Part shown: positions 22,354 through 28,951 of the stretch, piece after piece
How the letters are laid out: each line of letters starts with the position of its first letter
How positions within the stretch are numbered: position 1 is the first letter of the stretch
Assembly (NCBI GenBank): GCA_020846005.1
Contig: JADLEQ010000020.1
Location: forward strand, 1-45,338
DNA from: Polyangiaceae bacterium
GTDB taxonomy: Bacteria; Myxococcota_A; Polyangia; Polyangiales; Polyangiaceae
Direction: 5' to 3'
DNA length: 45,338 nucleotides
The notes under the pieces: model-generated
Told to the model about the DNA's origin: nothing
What the model saw: the letters and a program-made list of their open reading frames with translations, nothing else
Database searches by the model: none
Position numbers and translations under genes: made by a program

Positions 22354-24014
22354 GGCTTCTCGGAGGGGGTCGTGGAGTCGGGGGCGGTGCCGTGGATGCC
22401 CTTCTTCACCGCGCGCTCGCACGCCGTGACGACCCCGGTGGCCTTGCCGTGGGCGCGGACGATCCGGAATTCGACGCGCCGATCCCGATCGTCCGGGCGC
22501 TTGCCGTCCGACACGGGGCAGTACGAGCCGTAGCCGACCGCGGTGACCCGCGCCTCGGCGACGCCGCGCTCGACCAGCGCCTTGCGCACGGCCTCGGCGC
22601 GCTCCTGCGTGAGCCGGACGTTCTGGGCGGCGTTGCCCCGCGCGTCCGCGTGGCCCTGGATCTCGACCAGCTCGATCTGCGGCGCGCCCTTCAGCGTGGC
22701 GGCGATCTCGTCGAGCAGCGACGCCGAGCGCTCGTCCACCTCGGCGCTGCCGACGCGGAAGTAGATGACGTCGGCGATGACGATCTCTTTCTCCTTCACC
22801 TTCACGCGGCCCTCGTCCGGGCAGCCGTCGGCGTCGTCGACGCCGTTGACCGTCTCCGGCTCGTTCGGGCACTTGTCGGACGCGCCGCGGATGCCGTCGC
22901 CGTCCGCGTCGTCCGTGGGGCAGCCGTCCTTGTCGTTCGGCGGGAGGGCATCCTCCTTCACCGTCGGGCACGCGTCCGCGCTGCCGACGAAGCCGTCGCC
23001 GTCGGAGTCGTCGATGGGGCAGCCGTCCTTCGGCTCTGGATCCTTGCCGTCCTCCCGCTCGTCGGGGCAGCGGTCGCGGTCGTTGTCGATCCCGTCCTGA
23101 TCGGAGTCCTTGCTCGGGCAGCCGTCCTTCGGCTGTGGACCGACGCCGTCCTCCGGGTCGCGGGGGCAGGCGTCCGCCGCGTTCTTGACGCCGTCCTTGT
23201 CGTGGTCGTCCGACGGTGGCGGCGGGGTCGGGCCCACGAGCGCGGGCACCTCGTGGTGGTACTCGAACACGAGCCCGGCCGACAGCACCCAGTGCGTCGC
23301 CTGCATGGACTCCGGGATCGAGAACTCACGCTCTCCGCCGCCCGCCTTCTCTGTGAACTCCGAGAACTTCCCCCAGCTCACGCCAGCGTAGGGCGAGTAG
23401 AGGAGCTTCTTGCCCTCCGTCAGCACCAGGTAGCCGAACCCCACTCGAGGATCGATCGAGCTGAAGATCCGCTCGGACGGCCCGCGGGCGCCGTTCACCG
23501 TGGCCCAGTAGCGGTTGCGATCGAGGCCGAGCTCGAGGAACCAGCTCCGCTGCTCGGGCTTCAGCAGCCAGCGGACGGAGGCGCCGAGCTGGTCGCTGCC
23601 CGTGTCCTTCCCTCCCTCGGTGCCCTTCCAGTGCTCGACGCGCGCGTAGTGCGCGAACACCCCGAATTGCCTCAAGAACAGCGCGCCCAGCACCAGATCC
23701 GGGCCGCCGCCGGGGAGGTGGGACTTGAAGAACTGGCTGCTCTCGCCCTTGGCGACGTGGCCGGCCGGAAGCACGCCCACGGTGCCGCCGCCGGCCGTGA
23801 TGCCGCCGTGCCCGGCGAACCAGCGTTGCACGTCCTCGAACCCGGGGACCTCGACGCCCGGGAGGTCGGTCGGGCTCTGCGCCGAGGCGGGCGCGGGGAG
23901 GGCGACCCCGGCCGCGAACGCCACCGCGCCCGCCAGGGACGCGCCGCGCGCCCGGGTGCCGGCCAGGTGCCACCACGCGCCGCGCGAGAAGTGCGGATTC
24001 CCAGACTCGTCCAT
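22350..24014 (-). CDS. OmpA-family protein with thrombospondin type-3 repeats
   Basis: A 554-residue outer-membrane protein. After a signal peptide ending APASAQ, residues about 50-265 form a beta-rich barrel-like N-domain (GALFLRQFGVFAHYARVEHW, LELGLDRNRYWATV). Residues about 268-395 are calcium-binding TSP3 repeats (DKDGVKNAADACPRDPEDG, DSDGDGFVGSADACPT and similar, about five units). Residues about 400-530 are a peptidoglycan-binding OmpA domain (VYFRVGSAEVDERS, IQGHADARGNAAQNVRLTQERA, VGYGSYCPV, RDRRVEFRI). It would bridge outer membrane and cell wall. It is the first gene of a three-gene operon. ATG 24014 lies 9 nt after a TATGGT -10 element. Confidence 0.9.
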   Translation of the reverse strand: MDESGNPHFSRGAWWHLAGTRARGASLAGAVAFAAGVALPAPASAQSPTDLPGVEVPGFEDVQRWFAGHGGITAGGGTVGVLPAGHVAKGESSQFFKSHLPGGGPDLVLGALFLRQFGVFAHYARVEHWKGTEGGKDTGSDQLGASVRWLLKPEQRSWFLELGLDRNRYWATVNGARGPSERIFSSIDPRVGFGYLVLTEGKKLLYSPYAGVSWGKFSEFTEKAGGGEREFSIPESMQATHWVLSAGLVFEYHHEVPALVGPTPPPPSDDHDKDGVKNAADACPRDPEDGVGPQPKDGCPSKDSDQDGIDNDRDRCPDEREDGKDPEPKDGCPIDDSDGDGFVGSADACPTVKEDALPPNDKDGCPTDDADGDGIRGASDKCPNEPETVNGVDDADGCPDEGRVKVKEKEIVIADVIYFRVGSAEVDERSASLLDEIAATLKGAPQIELVEIQGHADARGNAAQNVRLTQERAEAVRKALVERGVAEARVTAVGYGSYCPVSDGKRPDDRDRRVEFRIVRAHGKATGVVTACERAVKKGIHGTAPDSTTPSEKP

Positions 24015-24023
24015 GATCCGTCG

Positions 24024-24053
24024 ACCATAGACGGGGGTTTACGCGCCGCACAA
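24024..24053 (-). promoter_or_regulatory. Promoter of the OmpA-lipoprotein operon
   Basis: Minus strand TTGTGC (24053-24048), 18-nt spacer, TATGGT (24029-24024), 9 nt before the ATG. Confidence 0.5.
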
Positions 24054-24080
24054 CCCCAGAGTCGGGTGCTTACGCGAGCG

Positions 24081-24100
24081 CAGTTGACGGGAGTCAACTG
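24081..24100. promoter_or_regulatory. Perfect 8-bp inverted repeat upstream of the OmpA operon
   Basis: CAGTTGAC, GGGA, GTCAACTG. It lies about 27 bp upstream of the -35 element, where an operator would fit, and is notably A/T-containing for this genome. Beside it GTTGGATCG is repeated directly (24112-24120, 24129-24137). It could also be a weak terminator for the gene ending at 24165, though there is no T-run. Confidence 0.4.
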
Positions 24101-24164
24101 CAGGGTGGTGGGTTGGATCGTGTGGTGAGTTGGATCGGGTGTCGAGATCGCTCGTGATGGTGGG

Positions 24165-25130
24165 TCAGCGGGTCCTTACGCAGCGGAAGCCCAGCCCGGG
24201 GACGCGGTAGGTGAGCTTCGACCCGGCGCGGTAGGTGACCTGGAGCGCCTCTCGCGAGCGGTTCCAGCCGCCGCCCCGGAGGCTCCGTACGTAGCAGCCG
24301 CGTTCGAAGCTCGGGTGGCGCTGCGGGCTCGGATCGACGACCTTCTCTCGCGGATACGGCACGTAGCAGTCCGCCGTCCACTCCCAGAGGTTCCCGGCGA
24401 TGTCCTGCAGCGCGCCCGCTGGCCAGACCGCTGCTCCCTTCGGGTGCGCGCCCACCGGGCTCGTGCCGCCGCCGTGGCAGCCGTGGTCGCCCGCTGGATC
24501 GCGCTTCGGGGTGCCGCCGGGGGTGAAGTCGGCCAGGCCGTCCTCGCACGTCGGGTCCGGCGCATCCCCCCACGGGTATTTGCGCTGGCCGGCGCCCGCG
24601 GCCCACTCGAACTGCGCCTCGGTCGGCAGGGACTTGCCCGACGCCTCGCAGAACCTCGTCGCCTGGGTGAAGTTCACCATGTTGATCGGGTGGTTCGGGC
24701 GGTCGAGCTCGGGCCGGAAGTTCGAGTTGGCGTCGTTCAGCTGCGGGATCGTGCACGCCCCGCGGTCGACGCACGCGCGGTACGCCGTGACGGTGACCTC
24801 GGTCGCGTCCATGCAGAAGGGGCGCGTGAGCACGACGGTGTGCGCCTGATCGAGGCGGCCCGGCGCGCCGCGCCCCATGGTGAACCCCTCGGGACCCGTC
24901 GCCGGGATGAACACCTCGCCCTCGGGGCAGGCCGCGGCGCTCCCCGAGGCCGCGGCGCTCCCCGAGGCCGCGGCGCTCCCCGAGGCCGCGGCGCTCCCCG
25001 AGGCCGCGGCGCTCCCCGAGGCCGCGGCGCTCCCCGCGTCGCTCGGCGCAGGCGCCGTCCCGCCGGAGGCCTCGCGGCACGAGCCGGCGAGCAGCGCGAC
25101 CGCGACCGCGACGCCGACGACCGCCCTCAC
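24165..25130 (-). CDS. FGE/SUMF1-fold lipoprotein
   Basis: A 321-residue lipoprotein (signal ending ALLAGSC) with an Ala/Ser linker made of six GSAAAS units. Then comes an FGE-sulfatase (SUMF1) domain from about residue 70: EVFIPATGPEGFTMGRG, FCMDATEVTVTAYRACVDRG, HPINMVNFTQATRFCEASGKSLPTEAQFEWAA, LQDIAGNLWEW, RSLRGGGWNR, GLGFRCVRT. It keeps the fold's structural motifs but not the RxxCRxxAR-type Cys pair of true formylglycine-generating enzymes, so catalysis is unlikely. It may be a binding or scaffold domain, as in other exported SUMF1 proteins. GTG 25130 overlaps the CapA-like stop as GTGA. Confidence 0.87.
   Translation of the reverse strand: MRAVVGVAVAVALLAGSCREASGGTAPAPSDAGSAAASGSAAASGSAAASGSAAASGSAAASGSAAACPEGEVFIPATGPEGFTMGRGAPGRLDQAHTVVLTRPFCMDATEVTVTAYRACVDRGACTIPQLNDANSNFRPELDRPNHPINMVNFTQATRFCEASGKSLPTEAQFEWAAGAGQRKYPWGDAPDPTCEDGLADFTPGGTPKRDPAGDHGCHGGGTSPVGAHPKGAAVWPAGALQDIAGNLWEWTADCYVPYPREKVVDPSPQRHPSFERGCYVRSLRGGGWNRSREALQVTYRAGSKLTYRVPGLGFRCVRTR
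24931..25038. repeat. 18-bp tandem repeat, 6 copies
   Basis: Unit GCCGCGGCGCTCCCCGAG, five identical copies and a sixth with one substitution, in frame and encoding the Ala/Ser linker of the FGE-fold lipoprotein. Confidence 0.92.
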
Positions 25131-26458
25131 GGGTTCGCTCCCGGCGCGGTCGCAGCGCCGCGCCGCGAGGGCGGCGTCAGGCGCATGCAGCTCTGCTCGC
25201 CCGGCTCAGCGACCCCCGTGCCCCCTGCCGTCTTCGAGATCTGCACGAGGTGGGAGCGGAGCTGGCGCTCGCGGGGCACGCGCGTCTTGCCCTCGAAGAG
25301 CCGCGGGCGGTGGCCGAGGATGTGGTACGGGCACGCCTCGGCCTCGAGGGCGCCGTCGTGGTGGAAGGTGAGCCGGGCCATGAAGCTCGTCCCCGTCCAA
25401 GGATGGTCGGAGTGCATGGCGAAGACCAAGTTTCCGAGGCTGTGGAACACCGGCTTGCCGCCGATCCAGCCCACTGCCTGGGGGACATGGGGGTGGTGGC
25501 CGAGCACGGCGTCCACGCCCGCGCCCATCAGCGCTCGCACGAACTCGCGGGTCCACTGCATGATCGTCGGCGAGTACTCCGCGCCGCCGTGGTAGCTCAC
25601 GAGGACCAAATCGTGCTGCTGGCGCGCCTGGCGCAGGTGGGGTCGGAGCTCGTCGAAGGCGGCCCAGGCGACGTGGTGGCGCCCGTCGTGCTCGCCGAAC
25701 GCGCCCTGGTTCCAGATATGGGTGACGGCGAAGAAGGCGACGCTCCACCCCTTCACCCGGATGACGCTCGGCTCGTACTGTGTGCGCGGCGTCCGGCTCG
25801 CGCCCACGTAGGCGACCCCGGCGTCCTCGAGGCTCGCGAATGTCTGAAAGAGCGCGGACCTCCCGTAGTCCCACGCGTGGTTGTTGGCGAGCGAGACGAG
25901 GTCGATCCCGGCCCTCGCGAGCGCGCGCCCGCCCTCCGGCGGACCGGTGAACACCAGCCGATTGCGCGGTGACTGGGTCTCGCCCTGCTGGTCGCTGAGG
26001 ACGCTCTCCAGGTTGACGAACGTCAGATCCGCGCGTGCCAGCAGCGGCGCCAGGTCGCCGAGCGGATCGTAGTCGGCGTCCGCCAGCAGCCGCTGGCCGA
26101 CCTCGCGCCCGAGGTTCACGTCCCCACCGGCGAGGAGGACGAGCTGCGCGCGCTTGGTCCCGGGGGCGGGCGCGGCCTCGGGCCCGGCCGCGCCCGCCTC
26201 GGTGGGGCTCGCGAGGTCGCTCGCGTCGTCGTCGAGCTCCTCGGTCAGCGTCGGCGGCGCGCCCGCCGCGGCCCGGCTCGCCCCGCTCGCGTCGCCGTCT
26301 CCGCGGGCGCAGGCCGCCGCCAGCGCGAGCGCGGCCACGCCGGCCGCGGCGCGCCGCCCGAACCAAGGCGAGCCCACGTCGGAGCGCCCCCGGGGAGCCG
26401 GCGCCGTGCCGGCGAGCCGTGGCAGCGCGAGCAGTGCCTGGGTGAGCGCGCGACGCAT
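25127..26458 (-). CDS. CapA-family (PGA_cap, metallophosphatase-fold) lipoprotein
   Basis: A 443-residue protein with a signal peptide ending ALALAAAC (lipobox), so I start at ATG 26458 and not upstream. The CapA domain (about residues 105-400) shows its usual order: LLAGGDVNLGR, DLTFVNLESVLSD, GIDLVSLANNHAWDYGRSAL, VAYVGASRT, VLVSYHGGAEYSP, VDAVLGHHPHVPQAVGWIGGKPVFHSLGNLVF. The GDV, NLE, NNH, HGG and GHHPH blocks are the metal-binding positions of the calcineurin-like fold and are all present. Such proteins take part in poly-gamma-glutamate capsule handling or act as envelope phosphoesterases; without capB or capC nearby, capsule synthesis itself is unlikely. It is coupled to the FGE-fold lipoprotein and divergent from the L,D-transpeptidase. 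Confidence 0.88.
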   Translation of the reverse strand: MRRALTQALLALPRLAGTAPAPRGRSDVGSPWFGRRAAAGVAALALAAACARGDGDASGASRAAAGAPPTLTEELDDDASDLASPTEAGAAGPEAAPAPGTKRAQLVLLAGGDVNLGREVGQRLLADADYDPLGDLAPLLARADLTFVNLESVLSDQQGETQSPRNRLVFTGPPEGGRALARAGIDLVSLANNHAWDYGRSALFQTFASLEDAGVAYVGASRTPRTQYEPSVIRVKGWSVAFFAVTHIWNQGAFGEHDGRHHVAWAAFDELRPHLRQARQQHDLVLVSYHGGAEYSPTIMQWTREFVRALMGAGVDAVLGHHPHVPQAVGWIGGKPVFHSLGNLVFAMHSDHPWTGTSFMARLTFHHDGALEAEACPYHILGHRPRLFEGKTRVPRERQLRSHLVQISKTAGGTGVAEPGEQSCMRLTPPSRRGAATAPGANP

Positions 26459-26496
26459 CGGGCGTGTGATGGAAGCACGGGCCGCCGATCGCCGCC

Positions 26497-26566
26497 CGGG
26501 CGGGGGCGTCCGGGCGGGGGCGCCCGGGCGGGGGCGCCCGGGCGGGGGCGTTCGGGCGGGGGCGCC
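26497..26566. repeat. 14-bp G-rich tandem repeat, 5 copies, in a divergent promoter region
   Basis: Unit CGGGCGGGGGCGCC (three identical copies, two with changed ends). Each holds GGG and GGGGG runs one base apart, so the plus strand has four or more consecutive G-runs within 30 nt, enough for a G-quadruplex. It fills the space between the capA-like gene (ATG 26458, minus) and the L,D-transpeptidase gene (26619, plus). Confidence 0.9.
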
Positions 26567-26618
26567 GTGCCCCGCCGCCGAGTTGCCGCGAGCCGAGCAG
26601 TAGTGGGACGATCGGCTC

Positions 26619-28157
26619 GTGCGGCCCGCCGTCACACCGATGATCGCGTTGGCCGCGCTCGCGTGCGGGAGCCGCGCGGGCGCGCCCGCGGAGGAGCCGT
26701 CGCGGCCCCGCGTGGCGCCGGTCTCGCGCGCCGCGGCCGGGCCGGCCGCGCCGGACCTCCGGGCCCCCGCCCCAGGCGCCGCCACGGTGGGGATCGAGCC
26801 TCCCGCGCCGCCGTCGCCGCGGGTCGACGCCGCGCCGCCTGCGCTCGCCGATCTCGGCCACGGCTTCATCGCCAGCACGACCTTCGGCACCTGGATCCAG
26901 CCGAAGCCGCGCTCCGGCGCGCTGCCGCTCGGCATGCTGCGCCCGGGCGACGCGCTGCCGCTCGTGGAGGGGCAGACGGTGCGTGGCGGCGGCCAGTGCG
27001 CGGAGTTCGTCCAGGTGGCGCTCGGCTGGGTGTGCGCATCGCGCCGCGCCACGCGGAAGGTCGACTCCGCGTTCTTGCGCGCGTCCCGCCTGGTCGCGCC
27101 CCGCCCTGGACCCTACCCCTACGAGTACGCGCTGAGCCTGGGCGCGCCGATGCTCTCCCGCCTGCCCGCCGACCCGTCGCGGTGGGTCACCGGCTCACGG
27201 GAGCTGCGCAAGATGCGCGGGTGGGCAGCGGGCCACGACGAGCTCGCCGAGGACGAGCTCATCGAGGCGACCGGTCCCGTCCCCGACCTCCTGCGTGACG
27301 GCGGCTCCCTCCCGACGCCGTGGAACGAGCGCCCGCACGAGTTCGTGAAGAAGATCCCGCGCGGGTCCATGCTCGCGTATACGCACGCCTTCGAGCACGC
27401 GGGCGAGACGTGGGTGCTCTCCACGAACCTCACGGTCGTGCCGGCGCGCGGGCTCAAGCGCTTCCGCCGCTCGGCGTTCCGCGGCGTGGAGCTCGGCGGG
27501 GGCGTCGAGCTGCCGCTCGCGTGGATGCGCAAGGAGCCGCGCGCCAAGTGGGCGCTCGAGGGCGAGGCCGCGCGAGCCACGGGCGAGGCGTGGCCGCTGC
27601 GCGGCTGGGTGGCGCTCACGGGGACCGCGCGCACCATCGGGCGTGAGCGCTTCCTCGAGACGCGGGAGGCCGGCAGGTGGATCCGCGCGAGCGACGCGAC
27701 CGTCGTCGAGGGGGCGCCCCGCCCACCGCGCGAGGTGAAGGGCGACGGGCAGTGGATGCACGTGCGCGTCCTGCGCGGCACGTTGACGCTCTACGAGGGA
27801 TCGCGCCCGCTCTTCACGACGCTGATGTCGCCTGGCAAGGAGGGAGCCACCCCTTACGGCCGGTACTGGATCGAGTCGAAGCACCACGTGACGACGATGA
27901 CGACCGAGGCCGGCGAGCCGCGCAAGTTCTGGATCGCGGACGTGCCGTGGACGATCTACTTCGAGCGACCGTACGCGATCCACGCGGCGTACTGGCACGA
28001 GGATTTCGGCGAGAAGAAGTCCGGCGGCTGCCTGAACCTCTCGCCGCTCGACGCGCGCCGCGTCTTCGACTGGGCCGCGCCCGGGCTGCCCTCGGGCTGG
28101 ATCAGCGTACAGGCGTATACCATGGGCGCGAAGGTGTTCGTGCTCGTCGAGGCGTGA
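26619..28157 (+). CDS. L,D-transpeptidase (YkuD) lipoprotein
   Basis: A 512-residue exported protein starting at GTG 26619, with a short lipoprotein signal (VRPAVTPMIALAALAC). A Pro/Ala linker and a large N-terminal region of unknown fold (about residues 75-370, SH3-like segments possible) precede the YkuD domain (about 375-512): MHVRVLRGTLTLYEGSRPLFTTLMSPGKEGATPYGRYWI, then AIHAAYWHEDFG and KKSGGCLNLSPLDARRVFDW. Catalytic Cys471 and His455 are present. The usual [ST]HGC motif reads S-G-G-C, losing the second His. It would make 3-3 peptidoglycan crosslinks or attach a protein to the wall; the altered motif may change its preference. Confidence 0.86.
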   Translation: MRPAVTPMIALAALACGSRAGAPAEEPSRPRVAPVSRAAAGPAAPDLRAPAPGAATVGIEPPAPPSPRVDAAPPALADLGHGFIASTTFGTWIQPKPRSGALPLGMLRPGDALPLVEGQTVRGGGQCAEFVQVALGWVCASRRATRKVDSAFLRASRLVAPRPGPYPYEYALSLGAPMLSRLPADPSRWVTGSRELRKMRGWAAGHDELAEDELIEATGPVPDLLRDGGSLPTPWNERPHEFVKKIPRGSMLAYTHAFEHAGETWVLSTNLTVVPARGLKRFRRSAFRGVELGGGVELPLAWMRKEPRAKWALEGEAARATGEAWPLRGWVALTGTARTIGRERFLETREAGRWIRASDATVVEGAPRPPREVKGDGQWMHVRVLRGTLTLYEGSRPLFTTLMSPGKEGATPYGRYWIESKHHVTTMTTEAGEPRKFWIADVPWTIYFERPYAIHAAYWHEDFGEKKSGGCLNLSPLDARRVFDWAAPGLPSGWISVQAYTMGAKVFVLVEA

Positions 28158-28218
28158 GGCGACGACCGCCGCCGCGTCGTGCGCGCTCCCGGGATGTGGC
28201 AGGGAAGTGCCCAAGAAC

Positions 28219-28861
28219 ATGAGAGTGAAGAGCGACCAGGAGACCTTCTGGGAGGGTCGGTTCGGGGACGACTACGCGGCTCGGAACGAGGCGACCTGAA
28301 GCCGCTACCGAGGGCGCGCGCCGTTCTTCGAGGCCGTGCTCCGGATCGCGCCGGGGCGTGCACACCGTGTGCGAGCTCGGCGCCAACGCCGGGCAGAACC
28401 TGGAGGCGCTCCGCGAGGTGCGGCCGGAGCTGCGCCTCACCGGCGCGGAGGTCAACGCGCAGGCCTGCGAGCGGATGACGCGCGTCCCCGGCGTCACCGC
28501 CGTGCGCTCCTCGATCCAGGACTTCGCCGCGAGCGGGCGCTTCGACCTCGTGTTCACCTGCGGCGTGCTGATCCACGTCTGCCCCGAGGATCTGCCGGCC
28601 GTGTACCGGAAGATGGTCGCGCTCTCGAGCCGCTATCTCCTCGTCAACGAGTACTTCAATCCGCGGCCGCAGGAGATCCCCTACCGCGGGCACGCGGGCA
28701 GGCTGTTCAAGCGCGACTTCGCGGCAGAGCTCCTCGAGCTGTGCCCGGACGTGCAGCTCGTGGACTACGGCTTCCTCTGGAAGCGGCGGCACCCCGCGTG
28801 GGACGACACGACCTGGTTCTTGTTGGAGAAGCGGCCGCCGCCGTCGCAGCCCGAGCCGTGA
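28219..28861 (+). pseudogene. SAM methyltransferase (pseudaminic-acid-associated type), N-terminus disrupted
   Basis: ATG 28219 reads MRVKSDQETFWEGRFGDDYAARNEAT and meets TGA at 28297-28299. The same frame then continues with SRYRGRAPFFEAVLRIAPG. At about 28351-28357 one extra base shifts the reading to VHTVCELGANAGQNLEALREV (motif I, E-L-G-x-N-x-G), which runs intact to 28861 with LVFTCGVLIHVCPEDLPAVY and DTTWFLLEKRP. The FW-x-G-x-F-G-D-x-Y start and ELGANxGxNL block are those of the TIGR03587-type methylase linked to nonulosonic acid synthesis. A 167-codon open frame from GTG 28358 remains but lacks the N-terminal helices. Either a pseudogene or two sequencing errors. Confidence 0.75.
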
Positions 28862-28885
28862 TCACGGCGGGCAGAGGGCGCCCGC

Positions 28886-28904
28886 CCGCCCCGCGGCGGG
28901 GCGG
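28886..28904. terminator. Short strong hairpin upstream of the FG-GAP gene
   Basis: 9-bp stem (28886-28894 with 28896-28904, CCGCCCCGC pairing) with a one-base loop, 25 bp after the methyltransferase stop. No T-run. Confidence 0.3.
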
Positions 28905-28941
28905 CGCGCCGGGGCGGGGATGCAGCGGGACGCGACGAGGC

Positions 28942-28947
28942 TAGACT
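28942..28947 (+). promoter_or_regulatory. -10-like element of the FG-GAP lipoprotein gene
   Basis: TAGACT, 4 nt before GTG 28952 and 10 nt before the in-frame GTG 28958. The second spacing matches other starts in this window and favours 28958. Confidence 0.35.
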
Positions 28948-28951
28948 GCCC

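Noticed and set aside
24165-25130. Active formylglycine-generating enzyme
   Set aside because: SUMF1 fold landmarks are present, but the catalytic Cys pair is not evident and the protein is exported with no sulfatase gene nearby.
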